Assembly: GCA_038255145.1 (NCBI GenBank)
Contig: JBBSLP010000023.1
Coordinates: 1-64,000, forward strand
Reading direction: 5' to 3'
DNA from: WHTX01 sp038255145
Lineage (GTDB): Bacteria > Actinomycetota > Acidimicrobiia > Acidimicrobiales > CAIXPF01
Length of the DNA stretch: 64,000 bases
Positions 15,827-24,185 of this stretch are shown here, in pieces. Under the pieces are notes generated by a model. The model was not told the DNA's origin, made no database searches, and worked only from the letters and a program-made list of their open reading frames with translations. Each line of letters opens with the position of its first letter. Within the stretch, counting starts at the first letter, position 1. The position numbers and the translations under genes were made by a program.

Positions 15827-16783
15827 TCAGCTGTGGCGACGGTGGCGGCCCAGGGTGCCGGCCGCGACCACCAGGACGCTGCCCAGCAGCACCATGAACA
15901 CACCGGCCCCGGCCGTGGCCCCTGAGGTGGTGCCGGTGCGGGGGATGGTGGCACTGATGCCCGCCACCTGGACGCAGCTGTCGTTGTCCATGGCCGAGCC
16001 CGCCGGGCAGGTCGTGCTGGTCACGGCGGGCCGTGACGTGGACACCGAGATGGGCGACACGCTCGTGGTCGTCACCTCACCGGTGGTCGGCGGCGGCGGC
16101 GTGGTCGTCGTGGTGGTGGGCGACAACGTGGTGACCGTCACGGGCGGCGGCTGGGTGCAGGGCTGGCGACCGCCGTTCCAGGCATCGATGAGCATGTCGG
16201 CACGGCCGGCGTTGTTGTTCCGGTAGAAGGAGCCCGCCGGGCCCACGATGGCCAGGGCCGGGCCCAGGTGGGCGTCGATCTGGAAGCACGGCGGATCGAT
16301 CTGACCGGGCTGCTCGTCGAGGCGCAGGGACAACCGGTACGGCGCCGCACAGGGGATCAGACCGTCGCCGGGTCCGCAGTAGGCACTGCGGTCCTTCTCC
16401 TGGTTGTACGAAGGATCGAAGTACGGCGTGCCCGAGATCTTGCCCGACAGGGACACACCGATGCCCTCGCACCCCGCAGCGAAGCCGTCCCAGGTCAGGG
16501 ACACCTCGGCGGCGGGGGGCTGCAGATCCAGGGACTGCAAGCTGTCCGTAGCTGGACCGCCGTCGACCGAGAACTGCGGGTTGACCAGCACAGCTCGACC
16601 CAGGGTCGTGCACCCGGCGGGGATGATGCCCAGGCCCAGGGGGTAGTTGGCGTAGTCGGTGACGAGGGGTGGGGAGGGGTCGTTGCTGGTCTGGGCCGAA
16701 GCCGGTGCCGAGACGAGCCCGACGACGGCAGCACAGGTGATCGCACCGGCGATGCACCACCTGACGACGTTGTTGATCCTCAC
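15827..16783 (-). CDS. Secreted cell-wall-anchored protein with IPRTG sorting signal
   Basis: A 318-residue surface protein. GTG 16783, preceded by GGAAGAGGAG, starts a signal peptide with the hydrophobic core CIAGAITCAAVVGLVSA and an AQT-type cleavage site. The exposed part (about 30-215) has several cysteines and no recognised domain. A Thr/Pro-rich stalk follows, then the sorting signal IPRTG, a hydrophobic helix (GVFMVLLGSVLVVAAG) and the charged end GRHRRHS. This is the layout of a sortase substrate, with I instead of L in LPxTG. No sortase gene is nearby. A longer start at 16861 is unlikely because it would bury the signal peptide. Confidence 0.8.
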   Translation of the reverse strand: MRINNVVRWCIAGAITCAAVVGLVSAPASAQTSNDPSPPLVTDYANYPLGLGIIPAGCTTLGRAVLVNPQFSVDGGPATDSLQSLDLQPPAAEVSLTWDGFAAGCEGIGVSLSGKISGTPYFDPSYNQEKDRSAYCGPGDGLIPCAAPYRLSLRLDEQPGQIDPPCFQIDAHLGPALAIVGPAGSFYRNNNAGRADMLIDAWNGGRQPCTQPPPVTVTTLSPTTTTTTPPPPTTGEVTTTSVSPISVSTSRPAVTSTTCPAGSAMDNDSCVQVAGISATIPRTGTTSGATAGAGVFMVLLGSVLVVAAGTLGRHRRHS

Positions 16784-16821
16784 GAACGCTCCTCTTCCGG
16801 GCGCCTCCGCCGCGCCGCCAG

Positions 16822-16856
16822 AACCTGTTGACCACCCGCCGGTGGGTCGACAGGTT
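16822..16856. promoter_or_regulatory. Inverted repeat upstream of the surface-protein gene
   Basis: AACCTGT (16822-16828) and ACAGGTT (16850-16856) are perfect arms that continue inward with imperfect pairing, 39 bp upstream of the GTG start. It may be an operator or a leader hairpin. Confidence 0.35.
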
Positions 16857-16901
16857 GCCACAGCACGGCGACGCGGACGTGACCCCGGTTGGGGATTGCA
16901 G

Positions 16902-16943
16902 GACGATGGTCTTCACCCAGCCAGGGGGGTGGAGACCATCGTC
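16902..16943 (-). terminator. Terminator of the sucCD operon
   Basis: Seventeen-nt arms (16902-16918 and 16927-16943) pair with a single G-T type mismatch around an 8-nt loop, 34 bp after the sucD stop. It is among the longest stems in the window. Confidence 0.8.
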
Positions 16944-16976
16944 TGCGAGCGTCGTATCAGCTCCGATCAGCCCCGG

Positions 16977-17864
16977 TCAGCTCAGCTTGGCCACGACCTC
17001 GGCCATGAGCTGGCCGGCCTCGGTGGGGTTGGAACCCACCTGGGCGCCGGCCTCGCGCAGGGCGTCGATCTTGGCCTGGGCCGTGCCCTTGCCCCCGGAC
17101 ACGATGGCGCCGGCGTGGCCCATCTTCTTGCCGGGAGGAGCGGTGACCCCGGCGATGTAGGACACCACGGGCTTGGTCATGTGCTCGGCGATGAAGGCGG
17201 CGGCCTCTTCCTCGGCCGAGCCGCCGATCTCGCCGATCATCATGACGGCCCTGGTCTCGGGATCGGCCTCGAAGGCGGCCAGGCAGTCGATGAACGAGGT
17301 GCCGGGCACGGGATCGCCGCCGATGCCGACGCAGGTGGTGACGCCGATGTCGGCCTGCTGCAGCTCGTACAGGGCCTGGTACGTCAGGGTGCCCGAGCGG
17401 CTCACGATGCCCACGGGACCGCCGGGCTTGGCGATGTGCCCGGCGGTGATGCCGATGTTGCACTTGCCCGGGCTGATGATGCCGGGGCAGTTGGGACCGA
17501 GCAGCTGCACGTCGGGGAAGTCCCGCTTCAGCTTGTTGAAGAACCAGGCCTCGTCCTGGGCGGGGACGCCCTCGGTGATGACGGCGATGAACTTCACGCC
17601 GCCCTCGGCCGCATCCATCACCGCGGCGCGCACGCCGGGCGCGGGGATGAAGATGCACGAGGCGTTGGCCCCGGTCCCGGCCACGGCCTCGGCCACGGTG
17701 GCGAAGATGGGGATGCCCTCGATGTCGGTGCCAGCCTTCTTGGGGTTGGTACCGGCCACCACGTTGGTGCCGTAGGCCTTGTTCAAGAGCCCGTAGTAGC
17801 GGCCCTGGGAACCGGTCAGGCCCTGGTAGACGACCTTGGTCGTCTCGTCGACGAAGATGCTCAC
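16977..17864 (-). CDS. sucD: Succinyl-CoA synthetase alpha subunit
   Basis: A 295-residue subunit binding CoA and carrying the phosphohistidine. It starts MSIFVDETTKVVYQGLTGSQG, has PNCPGIISPG and the phosphohistidine loop KKMGHAGAIVSGG, and ends in the normal place. With SucC it interconverts succinyl-CoA and succinate with substrate-level phosphorylation. GTG 17864 overlaps the sucC stop (GTGA), indicating coupled translation at equal dose. A terminator follows. Confidence 0.97.
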   Translation of the reverse strand: MSIFVDETTKVVYQGLTGSQGRYYGLLNKAYGTNVVAGTNPKKAGTDIEGIPIFATVAEAVAGTGANASCIFIPAPGVRAAVMDAAEGGVKFIAVITEGVPAQDEAWFFNKLKRDFPDVQLLGPNCPGIISPGKCNIGITAGHIAKPGGPVGIVSRSGTLTYQALYELQQADIGVTTCVGIGGDPVPGTSFIDCLAAFEADPETRAVMMIGEIGGSAEEEAAAFIAEHMTKPVVSYIAGVTAPPGKKMGHAGAIVSGGKGTAQAKIDALREAGAQVGSNPTEAGQLMAEVVAKLS

Positions 17865-19012
17865 TTGGGCTGTCCTCCCGCGAGGGCCACGGCGGTGCGG
17901 GCCGCGCTCAACATGTCCGGTGCCATGGCCAGCTTGTCCGAGAGGTGGGGAGCGAGGATGGCCCGACCCTCTTCGGCGTTGGTGCCGTCGAGACGGATGA
18001 CGATGGGTGAGGAGATGTCCACGCGGGCCAGCGCCTCGATGATGCCGTTGGCGACCTCGTCACCCTTGGTGATGCCGCCGAAGATGTTGATGAAGATGGA
18101 CCGCACCTTGGGGTCGTTGTTGATGACCTCGAGCGCCCCGGCCATGACCGAGGCGTTGGAGCCGCCGCCGATGTCGAGGAAGTTGGCCGGGCTGCCGCCG
18201 ACCTGGTTGACCACGTCGACCGTGGACATGGCCAGACCGGCGCCGTTGGCGATCACGCCGACCGAGCCCTCGAGGCCGACGTACTGCAGGCCCTTCTCGA
18301 AGGCCTGGGTCTCGCGCTCGTCGCGCACCTGGGTGGCTTCGTACTGCTCGTAGTCGGGGTGCCGGTACGTCGAGTTGCCGTCCAGCGTCACCTTGGCGTC
18401 GAGGGCGTGCACCCGGCCGTCGGGGGTGAGGATGAGCGGGTTGATCTCGGCCAGGTCGGCGTCGCCCTCCACGTAGGCCCGGTACAGGGCCAACAGGATG
18501 GAGACGGCACCCTCGGTGGCGTCAGGGTTGAGGTTGGCCGCCGCCACCCAGGCCCGGGTGGTGGTCTCGTCGAGACCGTCCACGGGGTCGATCCAGATCT
18601 TGGCGATGGCGTCGGGGTTCTCCTCGGCCACGGCTTCGATCTCGACGCCGCCCTCGGCTGACAGCATGCCCAGGTGCTTCTTGGCCGAGCGGTCGAGGGT
18701 GAAGCTGGCGTAGTACTCCTCGGTGATGTCCGAGGCGACCTCGATCCACACCAGTTCGACGGTGTGGCCCTTGATGTCCATGCCCAGGATGTTGCCGGCG
18801 TGGGTGCGGACCTCGTCCGTGTTCGAGGCCAGCTTGATGCCGCCGGCCTTGCCGCGCCCGCCCACCTGGACCTGGGCCTTGACGACGACGGGGTAGCCGA
18901 CGCGCTCGGCGACCTCGACGGCCTCGTCGACCGTGCGGGCCACGTCACCGGCCGAGACGGGTATCCCGTATCGGGCGAAGAACTGCTTGCCTTGGTACTC
19001 GTACAGGTCCAA
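17861..19012 (-). CDS. sucC: Succinyl-CoA synthetase beta subunit
   Basis: A 383-residue ATP-grasp subunit. Family marks are DLYEYQGKQFFARYGIPV, VVKAQVQVGGRGKAGG, AEINPLILTPDG and NIFGGITKGDEVA. The start codon is TTG at 19012, supported by GGGGAGG nine to ten nt upstream and by the family N-terminus. The 118-bp leader back to the upstream B12-domain gene contains three 15-bp tandem repeats. It is co-directional with that gene and with sucD. Confidence 0.97.
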   Translation of the reverse strand: MDLYEYQGKQFFARYGIPVSAGDVARTVDEAVEVAERVGYPVVVKAQVQVGGRGKAGGIKLASNTDEVRTHAGNILGMDIKGHTVELVWIEVASDITEEYYASFTLDRSAKKHLGMLSAEGGVEIEAVAEENPDAIAKIWIDPVDGLDETTTRAWVAAANLNPDATEGAVSILLALYRAYVEGDADLAEINPLILTPDGRVHALDAKVTLDGNSTYRHPDYEQYEATQVRDERETQAFEKGLQYVGLEGSVGVIANGAGLAMSTVDVVNQVGGSPANFLDIGGGSNASVMAGALEVINNDPKVRSIFINIFGGITKGDEVANGIIEALARVDISSPIVIRLDGTNAEEGRAILAPHLSDKLAMAPDMLSAARTAVALAGGQPK

Positions 19013-19054
19013 CGGTGTCGGGCCTCCCCGGCTCTTGACGGCTGCTGTGGTGGA

Positions 19055-19099
19055 TGCGGTGGACGGCGTTGCGGTGGACGACGTTGCGGTGGACGACTA
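19055..19099. repeat. Three 15-bp tandem repeats in the sucC leader
   Basis: Units TGCGGTGGACGGCGT (19055-19069), TGCGGTGGACGACGT (19070-19084) and TGCGGTGGACGACTA (19085-19099) differ at only a few positions. They sit 43 bp upstream of the sucC TTG, between it and the B12-domain gene. Confidence 0.85.
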
Positions 19100-19130
19100 C
19101 GGCCCAGGGCGGTGCTGGATGCTGAGGGGA

Positions 19131-19547
19131 CTACCGGGAACGGGCGTCCTCACGCTCGTCGAGCGTGGTGGCCAGCCACGTGGTGATGGCGTCCATCGCC
19201 GCGCCGGGCGTGAAGATCTCGGCCACGCCGGCTTCCTTGAGCTTGGCGATGTCGACGTCGGGGATGATGCCCCCACCGAAGACGACGATGTCGTCGAGGT
19301 CCCGCTTGCGCAGCTCTTCCATGGTGCGGGGGAAGAGCGTCATGTGGGCGCCGGAGAGGATCGACAGACCGATGGCGTCGGCGTCCTCCTGGAGGACGGT
19401 CTCGGCCACCTGCTCGGGCGTCTGGAAGAGCCCGGTGTAGATCACCTCGAAGCCTGCGTCACGCAGGGCGCGGGCGATCACCTTCACCCCTCGGTCATGG
19501 CCGTCGAGACCGGGCTTGGCCACGACGACTCGGTAGGGCCGCTGCAT
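19131..19547 (-). CDS. Cobalamin-binding domain, methylmalonyl-CoA mutase small chain-like
   Basis: A 138-residue stand-alone B12-binding domain. The Asp-x-His-x-x-Gly motif (GLDGHDRGVK), the SxL segment GLSILSGAHM and the GGGIIP loop are intact. It corresponds to the C-terminal domain of methylmalonyl-CoA mutase, which isomerises methylmalonyl-CoA to succinyl-CoA, and needs a separately encoded catalytic chain not in this window. Placement ahead of sucCD fits succinyl-CoA production. ATG 19547 matches the family start and is preceded by TAGTAT 7 nt upstream; the longer open frame to 20207 overlaps another gene and is rejected. An ethylmalonyl- or isobutyryl-CoA mutase partner is also possible. 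Confidence 0.85.
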   Translation of the reverse strand: MQRPYRVVVAKPGLDGHDRGVKVIARALRDAGFEVIYTGLFQTPEQVAETVLQEDADAIGLSILSGAHMTLFPRTMEELRKRDLDDIVVFGGGIIPDVDIAKLKEAGVAEIFTPGAAMDAITTWLATTLDEREDARSR

Positions 19548-19554
19548 GGCGGGG

Positions 19555-19560
19555 ATACTA
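19555..19560 (-). promoter_or_regulatory. -10 box of the B12-domain gene (leaderless-type)
   Basis: On minus, TAGTAT is followed by 7 nt and ATG 19547. It lies in the 45-bp gap with the divergent Rieske-like gene. Confidence 0.5.
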
Positions 19561-19592
19561 GGTACGCACTCGCCTTCGAAGGGAATCTGCGC

Positions 19593-20174
19593 ATGCCGGT
19601 GGGCAAGGCGGCCAACCGCAGGGAGATCACCGCGCTGGCCCTGGCCCTCGGTGGCGTGCTCGTGGCCGTGGCCCTCGGGGCCGTCTTCCTGCTCCTGTCC
19701 CGCAGCGGTGACGTCGAGGTGCGCCTGGGTTCCTCGACCTGGGAGGTGGGCTCGACCACCCGCCTGGCGGCCAACATCGCCGAGGACGGTCCCTTCCTCG
19801 TGTCCGACGTCTCGGGCGGGCACCGCGACGTCTTCGTCAGCCACGTGGGCGACGACCCCGAGCAGGGCTGGTACGCCTTCGCGGCGCGCACAGGGGGCAG
19901 TGAGCGCGAGTGCGCGCTGTCGTGGGACCGCGACCTCGAGCGCTTCACCGACCCCTGCGGCGGAGGCACCTACAGCCCCGAGGGCGAAGGCCTCGAGCAG
20001 TACCCGGTCCGGGTGGATGACGGTCGGGTCACCGTCGACATCAACCGGACCCTCGAGGGCGGCGACGGGGGGACCGGCGGTAGCTCCGGCGCGGGGACGG
20101 GTGGCAATTCGGAGACAGGCGGGACGACCCGGTCCAGCGTCGTGCAATCGGGCACACCCAGCCCCTCGCGCTGA
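19593..20174 (+). CDS. Membrane-anchored Rieske-like protein lacking cluster histidines
   Basis: A 193-residue protein with a single membrane helix at about 11-37 and an exported domain at about 40-152. The latter half (CALSWDRDLERFTDP, CGGGTYSPEGEGLEQYPV, then RVDDGRVTVDI) follows the order of a Rieske [2Fe-2S] fold, but the Cys-x-His and Cys-x-x-His pairs read C107-A-L and C122-G-G-G, so both ligand histidines are gone. A Gly/Thr/Ser-rich tail (about 153-193) follows. Binding a Rieske cluster is therefore not expected; a structural or redox-independent role is possible. ATG 19593 has GAAGGGAA upstream. Confidence 0.65.
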   Translation: MPVGKAANRREITALALALGGVLVAVALGAVFLLLSRSGDVEVRLGSSTWEVGSTTRLAANIAEDGPFLVSDVSGGHRDVFVSHVGDDPEQGWYAFAARTGGSERECALSWDRDLERFTDPCGGGTYSPEGEGLEQYPVRVDDGRVTVDINRTLEGGDGGTGGSSGAGTGGNSETGGTTRSSVVQSGTPSPSR

Positions 20175-20386
20175 CCGAGACGACCCCGCAACGCGGTTGT
20201 CACGCACTAGCGTGCCATGTCACGGAAAAGCAGCACGGCGGCGGAAGCGCGGCCCCTCCGAGGGTCGACAACCCTGTCCCTCCCGGTCCCACGGGGAGGG
20301 CTGGTGGCGAACGCCTGCCCCGACGGCTGCTCCAGGTCCTGGCCGACCTGAACAGTGATCTGAACCACGACCTGGTCCTGGACCGG

Positions 20387-21865
20387 GTGTGTCGGAGCTG
20401 CGTCGAGCTCACCGGCGCCGGCGCGTCGGCCTTCCTCATCGCCGAGGACCAGCAGGGCACGACGGCCCGGGTGGCCTCGGTGTGCAAACTGCCCCCCGAG
20501 GCCCTGTCCCTGACCCTGGCCGCGGGGCCCAACGGCCTGCGCGACCTGGCCGGGCCCGGCTACCGGCTCGTCATCCCCGACTACCACGCCGAGCCCGACG
20601 TCCCCGACGAGGTGCGGGCCGTCATCCCCGACCTGCACACGGCCATCGTCACCCCCGTCTACGCCCGGGGCCAGTTCGTCGGCGCCCTGGTCGCGCTGTT
20701 CCCCGAGATCGGCTACGACCTGACCCCGGGCGAGGCCGACCTGCTCGACGTGCTGGCCGGCTACGGCGGCGTGGCCGTGGCCAACGCCCTGGCCTACGAG
20801 GACGCGGTGCGGGCCGAGGCCCACCTGGTGGCCGTCATCGACGGACTGGCCGAGGGTGTGGCCGTCATCGACCACACCGGGGTGGTCACGGCGTGGAACA
20901 CGGCCATCGCCCGGCTGACGGGCATTCCTCCCACCCGGGCCGTGGGCCGCACCCTGCCCCTGCCCCTGGGCACGCCCGAGCAGCCGGCCGAGCACCACCT
21001 CGGCAACGACCAGTGGGTCGAGGTGGTGGCCACCCCTCTGGACGAGGGCCAGGTCGTGGCCGTGCACGACATCAGCCGCCAGAAGGCCCTCGACGCGGCC
21101 AAGACGCTGTTCGTGGCCGCCACCAGCCACGAGCTGAAGACCCCCCTCACCGTGATCCGCAGCTTCGCCGAGTGGTTGCGGGGCGATCGGGACGCGGCGG
21201 ATCCCGAGAAGCGCAACATGGCGTTGGACGCCATCGCCGATTCGGCCGAGGAACTGCGCCAGATCGTGGAGAAGATCCTGCTCACGGCGCGTACCGAAGC
21301 CGGCGCCATCGACCTCGACCTACGGGTCGTCGACCCCGTCCGCCTCGTGCAGGCCGTGGCCCGCCAGTTCGTGGTGGCGGGCCGGGGCCACACCCTGGTC
21401 ATGAACCTGCCCGAAGAGCTCCCCCAGGTCAACGCCGACGTCAACGCCGTGCGCACCGCCCTGGGCCAGCTGCTGGAGAACGCCTTCAAGTACTCCCCCG
21501 ACGGCGGTCGGGTCACGGTGGCCGCCCAGGCCAGCCCGTCGGGTGACGAGGTCGAGATCTCGGTCAGCGACGAAGGCATCGGCCTGGCCGCGGGCGAGAG
21601 CCAGTACCTGTTCGCCGCCTTCTACCAGGGCGAGACCCGGGCCCGCTCCGGCGTGCGGGGCGGCGTCGGCCTGGGGCTGTCCATCGTCCGCCGCCTGGTC
21701 GAGGCCCACGGCGGCCAGGTCGGCGCCGAGGGCGAGCCCGGCCGGGGCGCCCGCTTCTGGCTGACCCTGCCCGCAGCCACCATCGACCCCGACGCCATCG
21801 ACAGCGGCGAACTGCTGGCCGAAGCGGCCAGCCCGCCCGCGACCAGCGAGTCCGCCAGGAGCTAG
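20387..21865 (+). CDS. Orphan sensor histidine kinase (GAF-PAS-HisKA-HATPase)
   Basis: From GTG 20387, 492 residues: a GAF domain (about 1-145), a PAS-like segment (about 146-220, VIDGLAEGVAVIDHTG), HisKA with the phospho-acceptor in ATSHELKTPLTVIRS, and HATPase_c with the N box LGQLLENAFKYSPDGG, DEGIGLAAG and GGVGLGLSIVRRLVE. No membrane helix, so probably cytoplasmic. No response regulator is adjacent. The residues LLQVLADLNSDLNHDLVLDR, expected at a GAF start, lie upstream of the GTG with no ATG/GTG/TTG in frame; an ATG at 20217 is in another frame (see finding), so the 5' end may be frameshifted. The stop shares CTAG with the convergent pcrA stop. Confidence 0.85.
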   Translation: MCRSCVELTGAGASAFLIAEDQQGTTARVASVCKLPPEALSLTLAAGPNGLRDLAGPGYRLVIPDYHAEPDVPDEVRAVIPDLHTAIVTPVYARGQFVGALVALFPEIGYDLTPGEADLLDVLAGYGGVAVANALAYEDAVRAEAHLVAVIDGLAEGVAVIDHTGVVTAWNTAIARLTGIPPTRAVGRTLPLPLGTPEQPAEHHLGNDQWVEVVATPLDEGQVVAVHDISRQKALDAAKTLFVAATSHELKTPLTVIRSFAEWLRGDRDAADPEKRNMALDAIADSAEELRQIVEKILLTARTEAGAIDLDLRVVDPVRLVQAVARQFVVAGRGHTLVMNLPEELPQVNADVNAVRTALGQLLENAFKYSPDGGRVTVAAQASPSGDEVEISVSDEGIGLAAGESQYLFAAFYQGETRARSGVRGGVGLGLSIVRRLVEAHGGQVGAEGEPGRGARFWLTLPAATIDPDAIDSGELLAEAASPPATSESARS

Positions 21866-24162
21866 CGGGCCAACTTCTCCAGGGGGGCCCAGGACAGCAG
21901 CAGGCGCTTGTCGCCCACGCTGGCGAAGTGGACCATGACCTCGGTCTTCTCGCCCTGGCCCTCGACGGCGAGGATGACGCCGTCGCCCCACTTGGCGTGG
22001 CGCACGTCGTCGCCGACGGTCACCGCCATCCCCCCGCCGCCGCTGGGGCCCACCCCCCCGGGTCCAGCGGTCGTCGAGCGGCCGGCCCGCAGGGCGGCGT
22101 CGACGATGCGATCACGTCCTGCGGTGATCGACGCCCCGCCGTCACTGCGGCCACCCCGGGGGCCGCGGTCGTCGGAGGACCCCGATCGGCCCGCCACCCG
22201 ACCGGCGCGGCGGGGCACACCCAGTTCCTGCACGAGCTGGGCAGGGATCTCGTCGAGGAAGCGACTGGGCGGGTTGTACTGGGACGAGCCGAAGAGCAGG
22301 CGGCTCCAGGCGTGGGACACGTAGAGGCGCTCACGGGCCCGGGTGATGGCCACGTAGGCCAGGCGCCGCTCCTCTTCGAGCTCGTCGGGCTCCCCGATGG
22401 AGCGGATGTGGGGGAACACCCCCTCCTCCAGGCCCACCAGGAAGACGACGGGGAACTCGAGGCCCTTGGCCGAGTGCACCGTCATCAGGGTGACCTGGCT
22501 GTCGTCACGACCCAGGGCGTCGGTGTCGGACACCAGGGCCACCTGCTCGAGGAAGGCGTCCACGGTGTCGTGGTCACGGGCCACGCCCACCAGCTCGGAC
22601 AGGTTCTCCAGGCGGCCTTCGGCCTCCACCCCGCCCTCGGCCTCGAGCTCGGCCCCGTAGCCGGTGCGCTCGACGATGGCCTCGAGCAGGGGGCCGGGGC
22701 CGTCGGCCGCGGTGTCCACCAGCCCGTCGAGCATGTCCACGAAGCTGCCGATGGCCCGCGACGCCCGCCCTGACAGCCCGGCCTCGTCGGCCCGGCGCAG
22801 GGCATCCATGAACGTCAGCCCGTTGGTGCGGGCGAAGGCGTCGAGGCGGCCCTCGCTGGTGTCCCCGATGCCCCGCTTGGGCACGTTGAGGATGCGCTTG
22901 ACGGCCACGTCGTCGGACGGGTTGACCACGGCCTTCACGTAGGCCAGGGCGTCCTTGATCTCCCGGCGGTCGTAGAAGCGGGTGCCACCCACGACCCGGT
23001 AGGGGATGCCCGCCCGCATGAGCTGGTCCTCGACCACGCGGGACTGGGCGTTGGCCCGGTAGAAGACGGCGATCTCGTCCCACCGGGTGGTGCCGCCGTC
23101 GTGGAGGCGGGCCATCTCCCGGCACACCCACTGGGCCTCGTCGGTCTCGTCCTCGGCCCGGTAGCGGGAGATCTGCTCGCCCACGCCCTGGTCGGTCCAC
23201 AGGTCCTTGGGCTTGCGGGCCAGGTTGTTGGCGATCACCGCGTTGGCGGCGTCGAGGATGGTCTGGGTCGAGCGGTAGTTCTGGTCGAGGACGACCACGG
23301 TGGCGTCGGGGAAGGCCCGCTCGAACTCGAGGATGTTGCGCAGGTCGGCGCCCCGGAACCGGTAGATCGACTGGTCGCCGTCACCGACCACGAACACGTT
23401 GCGGTGCTCGGACCCGAGCTGGGTGACGAGCTCGTTCTGCACCTGGTTGGTGTCCTGGTACTCGTCGACGAGCACGTGGCGGAAGCGGTCCCGGTAGCGG
23501 GCCAGCACGTCGGGGTGTTCGCGGAACAGGCGCACGGTGACGCCGAGCAGGTCGTCGAAGTCCATGGCCCCGGCCCGCTCCAGGCGGGACTGGTACTCGG
23601 TGTACACCTGGGCCAGGCGGGTCTCGAAGGGGCCCATGGCCCGCTCGGCGTAGTGCGCCGCGCTCACGCCGTCGTTCTTGGCCGCGCTGATGGTCGAGTG
23701 CACGGCCCGCGCCGCGAAGCGCTTGGCATCGAGTCCCAGGTCACGCACCACGTAGCCGGTGAGGCGCACGGCGTCGGCCTGGTCGTAGATGGTGAAGGCC
23801 GAGGGGTAGCCCAACGCCTTGCCGTCGCGGCGCAGGATGCGCACGCAGGCGGCGTGGAAGGTCGACACCCACATCTTCTCGGCCACCGGGCCCACCAGCT
23901 CACCGACGCGGTGGCGCATCTCGGCCGCCGCCTTGTTGGTGAAGGTGATGGCCAGCACCTCGAACGGTGAGACCCCCTGGTGGCGGATGAGCCAGGCGAT
24001 GCGGTGGGTCAGCACCCTGGTCTTGCCCGAACCGGCTCCGGCGACGACGAGCAGCGGGCCCCCGATGTGGGTCACCGCTTCACGCTGGGAGGGGTTCAGG
24101 CCCGCCAGCAGCTCCTCGACGTCGGGGGTGGCCCGGGGTGCCTGGGAGGTGGTGGCGGGCAT
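21862..24162 (-). CDS. pcrA: ATP-dependent DNA helicase PcrA/UvrD
   Basis: A 766-residue superfamily 1A 3'-5' helicase used in excision repair and removal of blocked complexes. Motifs in order: Q motif LNPSQREAV, Walker A AGAGSGKT, ITFTNKAAAEM, Walker B DEYQD, VGDGDQSIYRFRGA, NYRST, TVHSAKGLEFP and YVAITRARERLY. A Gly/Arg/Ser-rich linker (about 650-710) leads to a C-terminal Tudor-like domain (VGDDVRHAKWGDGVIL) typical of PcrA that binds RNA polymerase. ATG 24162 is preferred over GTG 24183 because TACCTT lies 6 nt before it. Confidence 0.96.
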   Translation of the reverse strand: MPATTSQAPRATPDVEELLAGLNPSQREAVTHIGGPLLVVAGAGSGKTRVLTHRIAWLIRHQGVSPFEVLAITFTNKAAAEMRHRVGELVGPVAEKMWVSTFHAACVRILRRDGKALGYPSAFTIYDQADAVRLTGYVVRDLGLDAKRFAARAVHSTISAAKNDGVSAAHYAERAMGPFETRLAQVYTEYQSRLERAGAMDFDDLLGVTVRLFREHPDVLARYRDRFRHVLVDEYQDTNQVQNELVTQLGSEHRNVFVVGDGDQSIYRFRGADLRNILEFERAFPDATVVVLDQNYRSTQTILDAANAVIANNLARKPKDLWTDQGVGEQISRYRAEDETDEAQWVCREMARLHDGGTTRWDEIAVFYRANAQSRVVEDQLMRAGIPYRVVGGTRFYDRREIKDALAYVKAVVNPSDDVAVKRILNVPKRGIGDTSEGRLDAFARTNGLTFMDALRRADEAGLSGRASRAIGSFVDMLDGLVDTAADGPGPLLEAIVERTGYGAELEAEGGVEAEGRLENLSELVGVARDHDTVDAFLEQVALVSDTDALGRDDSQVTLMTVHSAKGLEFPVVFLVGLEEGVFPHIRSIGEPDELEEERRLAYVAITRARERLYVSHAWSRLLFGSSQYNPPSRFLDEIPAQLVQELGVPRRAGRVAGRSGSSDDRGPRGGRSDGGASITAGRDRIVDAALRAGRSTTAGPGGVGPSGGGGMAVTVGDDVRHAKWGDGVILAVEGQGEKTEVMVHFASVGDKRLLLSWAPLEKLAR

Positions 24163-24168
24163 CGCTCC

Positions 24169-24174
24169 AAGGTA
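24169..24174 (-). promoter_or_regulatory. -10 box of pcrA (leaderless-type)
   Basis: On minus, TACCTT is followed by 6 nt and ATG 24162. Confidence 0.45.
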
Positions 24175-24185
24175 CCTGAGCACTA

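Noticed and set aside
19548..20207. Extension of the B12-domain frame to 20207
   Set aside because: It runs antisense through the Rieske-like gene, lacks family similarity, and the leaderless -10 box supports ATG 19547.
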